A stretch of DNA of 64,000 bases from Paralichthys olivaceus (Eukaryota; Chordata; Actinopteri; Pleuronectiformes; Paralichthyidae), in the NCBI RefSeq assembly GCF_024713975.1, contig NC_091103.1, forward strand, positions 139,501 through 203,500, written 5' to 3'. The notes beneath the pieces were generated by a model that was not told the origin of the DNA, ran no database searches, and worked only from the letters and a program-made list of their open reading frames with translations. This document shows, piece after piece, positions 13,866 through 25,821 of the stretch. The position numbers and the translations under genes were made by a program. Position 1 is the stretch's first letter. Each line of letters opens with the position of its first letter.

Positions 13866-16800
13866 TTTAACTTTAACCTCTCTCCTCAGGTGGTGTCCTG
13901 CAACACCTGTCAATCACATTTCCAGTCTGTGACCACGCCCACCAGCCTGGCCCCACCCCCCTCAGAGAGGATTGGTGGATCCAGACCTCTGTCTCTCAGG
14001 TGAGTCTCAGCTGTTAGGATGACTCAGTGTCTGTACATTCTGCAGCTGTGGCGCCACCTGCTGCTGAAAGTGAATAACGTCACAACACAAGTGTTTTCTC
14101 TCTCAGCGCCACAGCTGCCAGCAACGAGTGTCAGGGGTCAGAGGTCAAACGTGTCGCTTCACCGCCAGAGACAAGGGAGAGAGATGCCGGCCACAGAGGT
14201 ACGACACCATGATGTCACGGCCTCCGACTTCTTAAAACATTTTATTTATTATTATTTAAATTAAAGTCATTTCTCACATGTGACACTTTGGAGTTTTTAT
14301 AGAATTCAATGTTGGTTGCTCTGTTTCACTTTGACCTTTTGGAAACAATCATCATGACAACAATTTGATTGGCTACTGTCTCTGCAGGTAGCAGACCAGC
14401 TGATCTGAAGGGGGCGGAGCTAACAGGTGTATGTGACAGCTCATCAACTCAACAGAGCAGCGAGTTAGAGATGACGAGTTCATCAGAGGACGATTCAAGA
14501 GGAAGGTAAGACCTAGTCTTTATGCTAAGCTAACAGTTTCTCTGTGGTGTATCCTAAGCTACGATAACATTGTTTTATAAAATGTTGAACTGCTCCTTTA
14601 AAAGTCCTCAGTCGTCAGTGACATCAGTAGCTCTGCCTGTGATTGGTGGGTTGGTTGTAACCTGCCTCAGGTCGTCTTCTTCTGCTCCATTAATCCTGTT
14701 CACTCGCGGCTCTCCTCCTCTGCCTTCGATTGGCGGCTGTAGGTCATGTGACCGGTGCTTCAGTTTGTTTTGTCCCGCAGATAAAAGCGTCCCCAGTGAC
14801 GTGAGCGCAGATAAAATCCCTGAGCTGCTGGATTCACTTTATATCTTTCTGACAAATATTGAGAGGATTGTATTTTGAAAGGTTTGTTTTGTTACATTAC
14901 TCAGGTTTTATATTTACATTAATCAGCAGTGTTTTATTTTGTACTTTTTCTTATGTTTTATACTGTAGATGTTAGTAATTGTATAGAAAAAGAGTTTGTA
15001 TTGGTTTTTTATTCGAATTTCAGATTTTTATTGTCAAAGAAACTGAATTTTCAGTTTTACTGTTTTCAACTCCTTTGTTTATTTTAAATGTTCTTACAAA
15101 TATTTAATCATCTAATTAATGTAATCCATGTTTCATACATTTACTTTGTCTGTTTAGTTATAGTATAGTACAAATTACATTTTCCGATATTTATTGATTA
15201 ATTTCCTTGATTTGGAGAAACTGGTTTTCTGTATTTCTGTTTATTTTTTGTATTAAGCAATAATTATAGTTTATGTTTTATTTTGGTTTTTAAATATATA
15301 AACATGTAGATTCATTGTTGCTCAGTAACAACACAGCTGTCACACCAGGTTCAGCCAATCAGCAGAACAGAGCAGCTCCTCGCCACAATTCATCAGGCGA
15401 CAACGCCGCCGCCACCGGAGACGCAAACCTCAGCAGATGGAGAAGGTAAATACACACACGCAGAGACACGCACACTCAAAGACACACACGCAGACACAGA
15501 CACACACACTTGCTTTTAACTGAAACTCCTTTCTCTTCCTGTCTGTCTGTCTGTCTGTCTGTCTCTGTCTCTCTCTCCACCTCTATGTCTCTCAGTCTGT
15601 CTCTTTCAGCAGTCTCACTGACTCAACCATGTCCCTGAACATCACCACTGTGTCTCTGAACATGGGTGAGTAATGAGCTGCAGTCTGTTTCTCACCAGGT
15701 GAGATTTAACCATCTCTCTGTCTCCACCTGTCTGTCTCCACCTGTCTCTTTCTCTCCACCTGTCTGTCTCCACCTGTCTCTTTCTCTCCACCTGTCTGTC
15801 TCCACCTGTCTCTTTGTCTCCACCTGTCTGTCTCCACCTTTCTGTCTCCACCTGTCTCTTTCTCTCCACCTGTCTGTCTCTCGGTCTCCACTTGTCTGTC
15901 TGTCTCTCTCCACTTGTCTCTCTGTCTCCACCTGTCTGTCTCTCTGTCTCCACCTGTCTGTCTCCACCTGTCTCTTTCTCTCCACCTGTCTGTCTCTCGG
16001 TCTCCACTTGTCTGTCTCTCTGTCTCCACCTGTCTGTCTCTCTCTACCTGTCTGTCTCTCTGTCTCCACCTGTCTGTCTCTCTCTACCTGTCTGTCTCTC
16101 TGTCTCCACCTGTCTGTCTCTCAGAGAGGTATAACTTCCTTGGCGTCAGTATCGTGGGTCAAAGTAACGACAGAGGAGACGGAGGAATTTATATTGGCTC
16201 CATCATGAAGGGAGGAGCTGTAGCAGCAGACGGACGCATCGAGCCTGGAGACATGTTGCTGCAGGTACTACTACTACTATATAATACTACTACAATACTA
16301 CTACTAAAGGTACTACTCTGACTGAAGTAATACAATTACATTAATGCTGTAATATTACCTCTACAGTCCGCTGTAGTACTGTAATACTGTAAAACTACTG
16401 CAGTTATCTCATAAGCTGTTTTCAGACATGAGCTCCAGGTAGAATCCAGAGTCTCGTCTCCAGAGACTCGTGTCTCTAGAGACTCGTCTCCAGAGACTCG
16501 TCTCCAGAGACTCGTGTCTCCAGAGACTCGTGTCTCCAGAGACTCGTCTCTAGAGTTCATGTTTCACAGCTGAACAACTCAGCAGCAGGTTTTCTGCTCA
16601 GACTCGTTCAGCATCAGATCCTCCTCGTTCTTCAGGTGAGAGGTGGAGCAGACAGACAGGAAGTGATCATGTGATCATGTTTACATCACCTGACACCGTC
16701 GTGAGCTCTCATCACCACAAACTGTCTTCACGTCTTCGTCTGTCTTCTACGTGTGTCAGCACTTTGTCTCCAGAGACATTTGTTTGTGTTTCTTCATGTT

Positions 16801-19800
16801 TGTGTCACATGTTAGAAGCTCATCACCCCCCCACTCCCTCAGAGGATCAGTGGAGGACGCTCTGCTGTGTCCTCACTTCACGTCCTGGACTTAGACTTTA
16901 TACAGGAGTGAAGGAGGAGACAGACAAACTGAGTCTCACTCTGAAATTTGAGTTCAAGATCCAGAGACCTGAGGAGTTCATGTTTGAAAACAGCCATTAT
17001 AGTACTGTAACACTGTAGTATTGTCATACCGCAGTACTATTGTTTGTTTCAGGTGAATGACATCAACTTTGAAAACTTGTGTAATGACGATGCTGTTCGA
17101 GTCCTGAGAGACGTCGTCCACAAACCAGGGTCAGAAACATTCTACTTCTAAGATTAGTCAGAGTCAACTTTATTGTCAGTTCTGACACGAACAGAACACA
17201 GACGGGATTGAAATGTTGTTTCTCTCTGGTCCACGGTGTAAATATAAGTAGACAGAAAATGTAAGTACCCAACACAAAAATACTTCATGGAAAGTAATGT
17301 ACATCCACAGGATGTAGTAATTAGTTAAGATAGCAGCAGTTGCATGATGAGCAGCGTTTAAAGTAAAAATGGTGGTACAGTCCTTGGAGGCGGGGGTAAG
17401 GGTTAGGTGGTTGTCCTTGCACCACGTGGCAGCTGGTTCACTTCACTCCTGTAACTGAATTTGTTGTTCCTGCTGATGTCACTGGTTCAGGTCTCTAGTT
17501 CAGTTCTCTGGTTCAGATCTGAGGTCTTCGGTCTTCGGCCCACCACAGCTGTGGGTCGGCAGGGTGAACAGCAGGGGACTGAGCACACACCCTGTGGGGC
17601 CCAAGTGCTAAGAGTGATGGAGCCGATCCTCAGCTGCTGAAGCAACTGCATTGAATGATCCTCACAGATGAGTCTTTCTGGTCCAGGTGGGAGAGGGCAG
17701 AAGAGATTAGACTTGATGTGACCAGCCTCTCAAAGCTCTTGACGGTGGTGGGAGTCAGTGGGACAGGAGGTAGTTGATGAAGCTGGATGGAGATGACTTC
17801 TTTATCACAGGTGGTGGTGGACGTTTCATCTGAGGACGACAGCCTGACTCAAGGAGGTGTTGAAAATGTCTTTCATCACTTGACCTTTAGATTGTTGGGG
17901 GGGTGATTTCTGTGCAGTGGTGTTGTTCAGTTGTTTCAGCAGAGAGATGATGTCACAGGCCTGTGGTGGAGGTTGGTAGTGTGAATCCCTGCCTCAGGCT
18001 CTGTGTGTCTCTGCTGTCTTCAGGGTTAGTTGCAGAGTTATTTTCTTGGTGTAAACACACTTTGCTGATGAACAGGTTCTCTGGCTCTAAAGGCAGCGTT
18101 CAGGGTCTTTCTGTGAACCGGACATATATTCGTGTCAGTGATGGTTTCAGTGTACTCCTGTAGTACTCCTGTAGTACTCCTGTAGTACTCCTGTAGTACA
18201 GGTATTAAATCAGGTATCAAAGATACAGGTTCACTGTTCACTACTATGTCCTTAAATAAAACTACTACTGATACAACTGATACAACTAATACCAATACTA
18301 CTACTGTCTGTCTCTCTCCTGTTTGTCTCTCACCTGTCTGTCTCTCTCCTGTTTGTCTCTCACCTGTCTGTCTCTTACCTGTCTGTCTTCAGTGCAGTGA
18401 CGTTGACTGTGGCAAAATGTTGGGATCCGAACCCTCGAAGCCGCTTCCCATTGCCGAGAAGTGAGTGAACAGAAGACGAGATCATGATCATTACTTTATC
18501 ATGTTAATAATGTAACATGTCATCATAGCAACTGTGTGATTTTATTAAAGTGACATTAATCTCCGTCGTTCTTTAACTGAAGGTGAACCTGTCCGACCCA
18601 TTGACCCCGCCGCCTGGGTTTCTCACACTGCTGCCATGACGGGGAAGCTCCTCCCACACTACGGTCAGACTCCTATCAGCCAATGCAGCACCTGTCCTCC
18701 TGTCCATCTATGACCTCAACAGTCATCTGCTGCTGTTTCCTCAGGCGTCCATGAAGAACACCACTTCACCATCCACAGTGACATCACAGATGTTGTCAAG
18801 GCGATGACCAATCCAGAGTCAGGCCTGGAAGTTCGGGACAGGATGTGGTTGAAGATCACGATCCCCAATGCGTTTATTGGTAAGAGCTGATGTCAGGATC
18901 ATAATGAGGCTCCACACTGAACCATGAAGATCATCTACCTTCTGTTTGTCTTCGGTGTGTTCAGGGTCGGAAGTGGTCGACTGGCTCCACCACAACGTAG
19001 AAGGTTTGACAGACCGTCGCGAAGCCAGGAAGTATGCAGGAAACCTGCTGAGGGCCGGATACATCCGACACACCATCAACAAGGTCACGTTCTCTGAGCA
19101 GTGCTACTATGTGTTCGGAGACGTCTGCTGTGGTGAGGATTCACATGTCTGATCCCTCAAACATCGAAGCAAGAAGTCTCTGAAGCTGCAGTTAGTCTCC
19201 TGACCACAAGAAAAATGTCCAAAAATTATCTCAAAACTTTCGCTCTGATCGTTAATTATTTCCAGATGTTTGTGTCAAATGTAAATTTAAGTTAATGTGA
19301 CGATGTTGAATCTGTGGATAAGGTCTCAGGTTCAGGTCTGTGGTAGCTGGTCCCTGGTTGCTGGTCTATGGTTATGGTCTAACCTGCGCTCTGGTGCCCC
19401 CTGTCTTTCAGGTTTGGGTGTGACGTCTCTACTGGATCATGTCTCCAGTCCAGGAGGAGGATCAGTGTGTGACCCTCCGGGTTCTGGACCCCAGTGGCCC
19501 CCAACCACCATCCCTCACCTCTACAGCTGTCCTCAGCCCCCCCATCAGCTGCCAACCTGTGGGGGAGGAAGTCGTCACAGTAAAGGTGACACAGTATTTC
19601 CTGTTCTGATCATTCGTTAATAAATCCATCACAGATCTATGAAATATACTTCCTGTCCATGTGACCAAACAGGAAGCTGTGAATCAAACTGCAGCGATGG
19701 TCTGAAGGAGGGAGGAGTCAGCCAATCACAGCTTACCAAACACCTCGTAATGGAGTCTACTGATGATGACAGGGCCCGGACACCCCCGTCCTCCATTTCT

Positions 19801-19953
19801 GGTCTCCATAGCAACAAATACTCAAAGGACTTCCCCCCGGCTTTGTCACCGTCTTCAGATCAGAGACAAATCGTTTCCTCAGTCTCAGGTGCCAGACAGT
19901 CCCTCCACCTTGCCATGGGAAACCCCAGTGATTTTTTTGTGGATGTAATGTGA
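12916..19953 (+). CDS. dvl3: Dishevelled segment polarity protein, DVL3-like
   Basis: Cytoplasmic Wnt transducer that links Frizzled to beta-catenin and planar polarity pathways. Fifteen coding exons: 12916-13091, 13689-13758, 13890-13999, 14107-14198, 14388-14505, 15349-15445, 15596-15665, 16125-16264, 17053-17129, 18393-18460, 18583-18663, 18745-18879, 18965-19132, 19412-19585 and 19673-19953. The sum is 618 codons plus stop, about 100 shorter than DVL1-3. Domains: DIX at about 12-82 ([22 protein letters not shown]), a basic run [13 protein letters not shown] at about 245-335 ([18 protein letters not shown]), DEP at about 391-470 ([19 protein letters not shown]) and the conserved end [11 protein letters not shown]. 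The PDZ and DEP wording is nearest DVL3, so I infer a teleost dvl3 paralogue (dvl3b possible). DIX is divergent ([11 protein letters not shown] where relatives have LPCFNGRVVSW) and the proline-rich tail is much reduced. Confidence 0.9.
13157..13688 (+). repeat. GAT-rich minisatellite carrying the exon 2 acceptor (dishevelled intron 1)
   Basis: Irregular units of (gatgat)n gaagataatgtgttaacag, ending at the true exon 2 acceptor (gtgttaacag, 13688). About nine earlier copies of gttaacag|gatg and several gataacag variants lie within. The unit reproduces the splice acceptor plus the first four to seven bases of exon 2 (gatggtga). Confidence 0.92.
13767..13864 (+). repeat. CA/TA microsatellite (dishevelled intron 2)
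   Basis: (CA)n runs separated by ttcgtacatatata-type linkers between exons 2 and 3. Confidence 0.9.
15715..16122 (+). repeat. CTGTCTCCAC minisatellite (dishevelled intron 7)
   Basis: Polypyrimidine array of cacctgtctgtctctc units filling almost all of intron 7 and merging into the exon 8 acceptor at 16124. It is an expanded polypyrimidine tract; AG dinucleotides are almost absent, so the true acceptor stays unique. Confidence 0.88.
17155..18130 (-). mobile_element. LINE reverse-transcriptase fragment (dishevelled intron 9)
   Basis: Read on the minus strand, about 17560-17610 gives the reverse-transcriptase motif [10 protein letters not shown], close to the [15 protein letters not shown] box of fish CR1/Rex1-type LINEs. 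The right part (minus strand 3' side near 17155-17230) looks like a common fish repeat beginning agagtcaactttattgtcag. The element is degraded and inverted relative to the host gene. The clade is uncertain. Confidence 0.55.
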
Positions 19954-19973
19954 CCCCCCCCCCCCCCCCCCCC
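19954..19973 (+). repeat. 20-base poly-C tract directly after the dishevelled stop codon
   Basis: The TGA at 19951-19953 is followed at once by 20 C residues. The tract is transcribed as the first bases of the 3' UTR. It is also a likely site of assembly length error. Confidence 0.9.
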
Positions 19974-20120
19974 AACTCTGCCCCGCCACCTGACGTCACT
20001 GTCATTGAGTCCCCCTGAATAACATGGATCTATCATGATGTCACAGCTGCGTCTGTACATTCAGCTTCATTATAAAATCTCAACCTTCCTGGGTTGAACT
20101 GGCTGTCGTCATCTTTTCAA

Positions 20121-20126
20121 AATAAA
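20121..20126 (+). terminator. Poly(A) signal of the dishevelled gene
   Basis: AATAAA about 170 bases after the stop codon, giving a short 3' UTR. Confidence 0.7.
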
Positions 20127-20174
20127 GCTCAGGACAAATTTTTATGTTTTGTTGTGACAGAGACAAAACTCATT

Positions 20175-20535
20175 TAGTTTTCAGGTTGTCCGTCGTCCCA
20201 TTCCCTTGAACGCAATATCTCAAGAACGCCTTGAGGGAATATCTTCAGATGTGGTCCAAATCTTCACTGAGACTCAAACATGAACTATATCTTGGTCAAA
20301 GGTGAAGGACACAGAACTTTGTGTTGATTTGAAGTCTTTCCATCAGGTCACTGTGAATGTGATGACTCCGGAACCCTCGAGGGAATTCTTTGGTATAAAC
20401 CTTCACTTGAACTGGGATTTCATTTTACTAAGTCAAAGGTCAAGGTCATGGTGATAATGGTAATATCCTCTCAAGGGAATTTCTTCAAATTTGGTGCAAA
20501 CGTTGACTTGGATTCTCGTCCCTCACGTCCCTGTG
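20175..20535. repeat. Dispersed repeat with internal about 100-bp units
   Basis: Sequence with the words aatatctcaagaacgcc, ttgagggaat, cttcaaatttggt and aggtcaaggtcatggtga, each recurring in diverged form across 360 bases. I recognise this word pattern as a repeat found widely in fish and other aquatic animals. No coding capacity seen. Confidence 0.5.
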
Positions 20536-20889
20536 AGTATTATCTCATCCGCTCCGGCTCACCTGCTTCACACTGTTTGATGATGATGCAGATGATGATG
20601 CAGATTTTGCATCGGTCCTGGTCCACAGACTTGAGGGCGATCAGTCTGTGAAGTTAGGAACAGGAAGTCATGAAACGTCAGTTTAGTGACGCTGATCTCA
20701 CTTTTTATTTCTGAGCAGCTGAAATTTTACCAGGTAGAGAAACTCGGATATGTCCCGCCCTACTCCGCCTCTGATTGGCTTACTCTGATATTTGCATCCT
20801 AACTAACCAATCAGAGGCGGAGAAGGCGAGATTTAGAAGAGAGAATACTTCGTGTACCTGCGGATACTTTGTACTACACTGGTACTACA

Positions 20890-21170
20890 GTACCACACCA
20901 CACTACTGCGAACAGCGCCCTCTGTCGGCTCAAGGTTCGGCTGCGTCCACTGACGCGGCGCCGACATCTTGACTCTGAGGAGCCGAGTCACGGTCTGACG
21001 TGATGGAGCCGGAGGAGCGTCTCTGAGTCCCGGGGACTCTCTGCAGAGGCGCTCGGTGTCCTGGAGGACAGCACCGGAGGACAGCACCGGAGGTCCGCCG
21101 GTGTCCCCGGGTCTGTCCGCAGCGGTGACGTTAGCAGGTGATGCTACCGACGACGATCAGGTATTTATCG
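20890..21170. promoter_or_regulatory. CpG-rich promoter-like patch without an assigned gene
   Basis: A short CpG-rich block (gacgcggcgccgacatcttg, ccggaggtccgccggtgt) standing out from AT-rich flanks. It contains gccgacatcttg, near a reversed YY1 site. Two inverted cctctgattggct / aaccaatcagaggcgg CCAAT-box motifs lie upstream at about 20768-20823. This looks like the promoter and 5' exon of a gene, but no downstream coding exon could be tied to it. Confidence 0.4.
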
Positions 21171-21674
21171 ATGATCGATAACTGATCACTGGTTAATCTG
21201 GGATGACTCATCGAGCCGGTGGTTGTTAAACTCACCGATGAACATCGTTTCTGCATCGCAACGTACGTGACTGGGCGGTTTCAGTCGCACCGTTTAAATT
21301 TAAATTATTATGTAACACGCGTCGCACAGTTATTGTCTCCTAGCCGAAGACTCCGTTAGAGTCCCGGTCACCGGCCGGTTTAACGTTCAAACCGGTTTCA
21401 CGTGGGTCTGCGTCAGAGCAAACGAATCAAATTAAAGTGTGAGAATTTTAAACGGAGTTCGGATGAGGAGCCTCCTGTTATCTGTGTGTAGGAGAGGCTG
21501 CTAAGCTAACATGCAGTTAAACACATTTAAACATAAACTGGAAACTAGAGCTTGTGATTGAGGACGTGTTGATCTCCACCAGGTGAGTCCTGCAGGTGAC
21601 AAACAACGAGGTTAACTGACAACTACTGACAAGCTGTTTGTTCTTTATTCATCACAATAAATAAATAACACAAC
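21171..21674. other. Unassigned spacer before the large minisatellite
   Basis: Mixed sequence, partly CpG-containing up to 21480. No exon with family similarity was recognised. It may be intron 1 of the gene whose promoter lies at 20890-21170. Confidence 0.3.
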
Positions 21675-24600
21675 AGAGACCCACAGACACCAACAAAGAC
21701 CGACAGAAACCAACAGACCGACAGAAGCCAACAGAGACCCACAGACACCAACAGAGACCCACAGACACCAACAAAGACCGACAGACACCAACAGAGACCG
21801 ACAGAAACCAACAGAGACCCACAGACACCAACAAAGACCGACAGAAACCAACATAAAACCAACAGAGACCGACAGACACCAACATAAAACCAACAGAGAC
21901 CGACAGACACCAACAGAGACCGACAGAGACCAACAGAGATCGACAGAAACCAACAGACCGACAGAAACCAACAGACCGACAGACACCAACAGAGACAGAC
22001 AGAAACCAACAAAGACCGACAGAGACCAACAGAGATCGACAGAAACCAACAGAGATCGACAGAAACCAACAGACCGACAGAAACCAACAGACCGACAGAC
22101 ACCAACAGAGATCGACAGAAACCAACAGACCGACAGAAACCAACAGACCGACAGACACCAACAGAGACCGACAGAGACCAACAAAGACCCACAGACACCA
22201 ACAAAGACCGACAGAAACCAACATAAAACCAACAGAGACCAACAGAAACCAACAGACCGACAGAAACCAACAGACCGACAGAAACCAACAGGGACCGACA
22301 GAAACCAACAGAGACCCACAGACACCAACAAAGACCGACAGAAACAAACAGAGACCGACAGAAACCAACAGAGACCCACAGACACCAACAAAGACCGACA
22401 GAAACCAACAAAGACCGACAGAAGCCAACAGAGACCGACAGAAACCAACAGAGACCCACAGACACCAACAAAGACCGACAGAAACCAACAAAGACCGACA
22501 GAAGCCAACAGAGACCGACAGAAACCAACAGACACCGACAGAGACCGACAGAGACCGACAGAAACCAACAGACCGACAGAAACTGACAGACACCAACAGA
22601 GACCGACAGAAACCGACAGAGACCGACAGACACCAACAGAAACCAACAGAGACCGATAGAAACCAACAAAGACCAACAGAAACCAACAAAGACCGACAGA
22701 GACCAACAAAGACCAACAGAGACCGACAAAGACCGACAGAGACCAACAAAGACCAACAGAGACCGACAAAGACCGACAGAGACCAACAAAGACCAACAGA
22801 AACCAACAAAGACCGACAGAGACCAACAAAGACCGACAGAGACCGACAAAGACCGACAGAAACCAACAGAGACCAACAAAGACTGACAGAGACCGACAGA
22901 AACCAACAAAGACCGACAGAGACCAACAAAGACCAACAGAAACCAACAAAGACCGACAGAAACCAACAGAGACCAACAAAGACTGACAGAGACCGACAGA
23001 AACCAACAAAGACCGACAGAGACCAACAAAGACCGACAGAGACCGACAGAAACCAACAAAGACCGACAGAGACCAACAGAAACCAACAAAGACCAACAGA
23101 AACCAACAAAGACCAACAGAGACCGACAAAGACCAACAGAGACCGACAAAGACCGACAGAGACCAACAAAGACCGACAGAGACCGACAAAGACCAACAGA
23201 AACCAACAAAGACCGACAGAAACCAACAGAGACCAACAAAGACCGACAGAGACCGACAGAAACCAACAAAGACCGACAGACACCAACAGAGACCGACAGA
23301 AACCAACAGAGACCCACAGACACCAACAGAGACCCACAGACACCAACAAAGACCGACAGAGACCAACAGAGATCGACAGACACCAACAAAGACCAACAGA
23401 AACCAACAGAGACCCACAGACACCAACAGAGACCGACAGAGACCAACAAAGACCGACAGAAACCAACATAAAACCAACAGAGACCAACAGAAACCAACAG
23501 ACCGACAGAAACCAACAGAAACCAACAGACCGACAGAAGCCAACAGAGACCGACAGAAACCAACAGAGACCGACAGAAGCCAACAGAGACCGACAGAAAC
23601 CAACAGGGACCAACAGACACCGACAGAGACCGACAGAAACCAACAGACCGACAGAAACTGACAGACACCAACAGAGACCGACAGACACCGACAGAAACCG
23701 ACAGAGACCGACAGACACCAACAGAGACCGACAGACACCGACAGAAACCGACAGAGACCGACAGACACCAACAGAGACCGACAGAGACCAACAAAGACCG
23801 ACAGAGACCGATAGAAACCAACAAAGACCAACAGAAACCAACAAAGACCGACAGAGACCGACAAAGACCGACAGAGACCGACAAAGACCAACAGAGACCA
23901 ACAAAGACCGACAGAAACCAACAAAGACTGACAGAGACCGACAGAAACCAACAAAGACCGACAGAGACCAACAAAGACCGACAGAAACCAACAAAGACCA
24001 ACAGAAACCAACAAAGACCGACAGAGACCAACAAAGACCGACAAAGACCAACAGAAACCAACAAACACCGACAGAAACCAACAGAGACCAACAAAGACCG
24101 ACAGAAACCAACAGAGACCGACAGAAACCGACAAAGACCGACAGAAACCAACAAAGACCAACAGAAACCAACAAAGACCAACAGAAACCAACAAAGACCG
24201 ACAGAGACCAACAAAGACCGACAGAGACCAACAAAGACCAACAGAAACCAACAAAGACCGACAGAAACCAACGGAAACCAACAAAGACCAACAGAAACCA
24301 ACAAAGACCGACAGAGACCGACAGAAACCAACAAAGACTGACAGAGACCGACAAAGACCAACAGAAACCAACAAAGACCAACAGAAACCAACAAAGACCG
24401 ACAGAGACCAACAGAAACCAACAAAGACCGACAGAGACCAACAAAGACCGACAGAAACCAACAAAGACCGACAGAGACCGACAGAAACCAACAAAGACTG
24501 ACAGAGACCAACAAAGACCAACAGAAACCAACAAAGACCGACAGAGACCAACAGAAACCAACTAAGACCGACAGAAACCAACAAAGACCGACAGAAACCA

Positions 24601-25821
24601 ACAAAGACCGGCAGACACCAACAGAAACCGACAGAGACCGACAAAGACCGACAGACACCAACAAAGACCGACAGAGACCGACAAAAACCAACAAAGACCG
24701 ACAGAGACCGATAGAAACCAACAAAGACCGACAGAGACCAACAAAGACCGACAGAGACCGACAAAGACCAACAGTAACCAACAAAGACCGACAGAGACCG
24801 ACAGAGACCGACAAAGACCGACAGAGACCGACAGAGACCAACAGAGACCAACAAAGACCGACAGAAACCAACAAAGACTGACAGAGACCGACAGAAACCA
24901 ACAAAGACCGACAGAGACCAACAAAGACTGACAGAGACCGACAGAAACCAACAAAGACCGACAGAGACCAACAAAGACCAACAGAAACCAACAAACACCA
25001 ACAGAAACCAACAAAGACCGACAGAGACCAACAAAGACCAATAGAAACCAACAAAGACCGACAGAGACCGACAGAGACCAACAGAGACCAACAAAGACCG
25101 ACAGAAACCAACAAAGACTGACAGAGACCGACAGAAACCAACAAAGACCGACAGAGACCAACAAAGACTGACAGAGACCGACAGAAACCAACAAAGACCG
25201 ACAGAGACCAACAAAGACCAACAGAAACCAACAAAGACCGACAGAGACCAACAAAGACCAACAGAAACCGACAAAGACCGACAGAGACCGACAAAAACCA
25301 ACAGAGACCAACAGAAACCAACTAAGACCGACAGAAACCAACAAAGACCGGCAGACACCAACAGAAACCGACAGAGACCGACAAAGACCGACAGACACCA
25401 ACAGAGACCGACAAAGACCGACAGACACCAACAGAGACCGACAAAGACCGACAGAGACCAACAGAGACCGACAAAGGCCGACAGAGACCAACAGAGACCG
25501 ACAGAGACCGACAGAAACCAACAGAGACCGACAGAAACCAACAGAGACCGACAGAAACCAACAAAGACCGACAGACACCAACAGAAACCAACAAAGACCG
25601 ACAGACACCAACAGAGACCGACAAAGACCGACAGAAACCAACAGAGACCGACAGAAACCAACAGAGACCAACAAAGACTGACAGAGACCGACAGAGACCG
25701 ACAGAGACCAACAAAGACTGACAGACACCAACAGAGACCGACAGAGACCAACAGAGACCGACAGACACCAACAGAAACCAACAAAGACTGACAGAGACCA
25801 ACAAAGACTGACAGACACCAA
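21675..25821 (+). repeat. 4.1-kb minisatellite of 10-bp units
   Basis: About 410 tandem units, mostly accaacaaag, accgacagag, accaacagaa and accgacagaa, with occasional eight-base or taaa-containing variants in the left third. The plus strand is nearly free of T. Higher-order copies exist: the 150 bases from 24841 recur unchanged from 25081, a 240-bp period. Because ten is not a multiple of three, all minus-strand frames read the same repetitive leucine/serine/valine sequence; these are not proteins. Confidence 0.96.
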
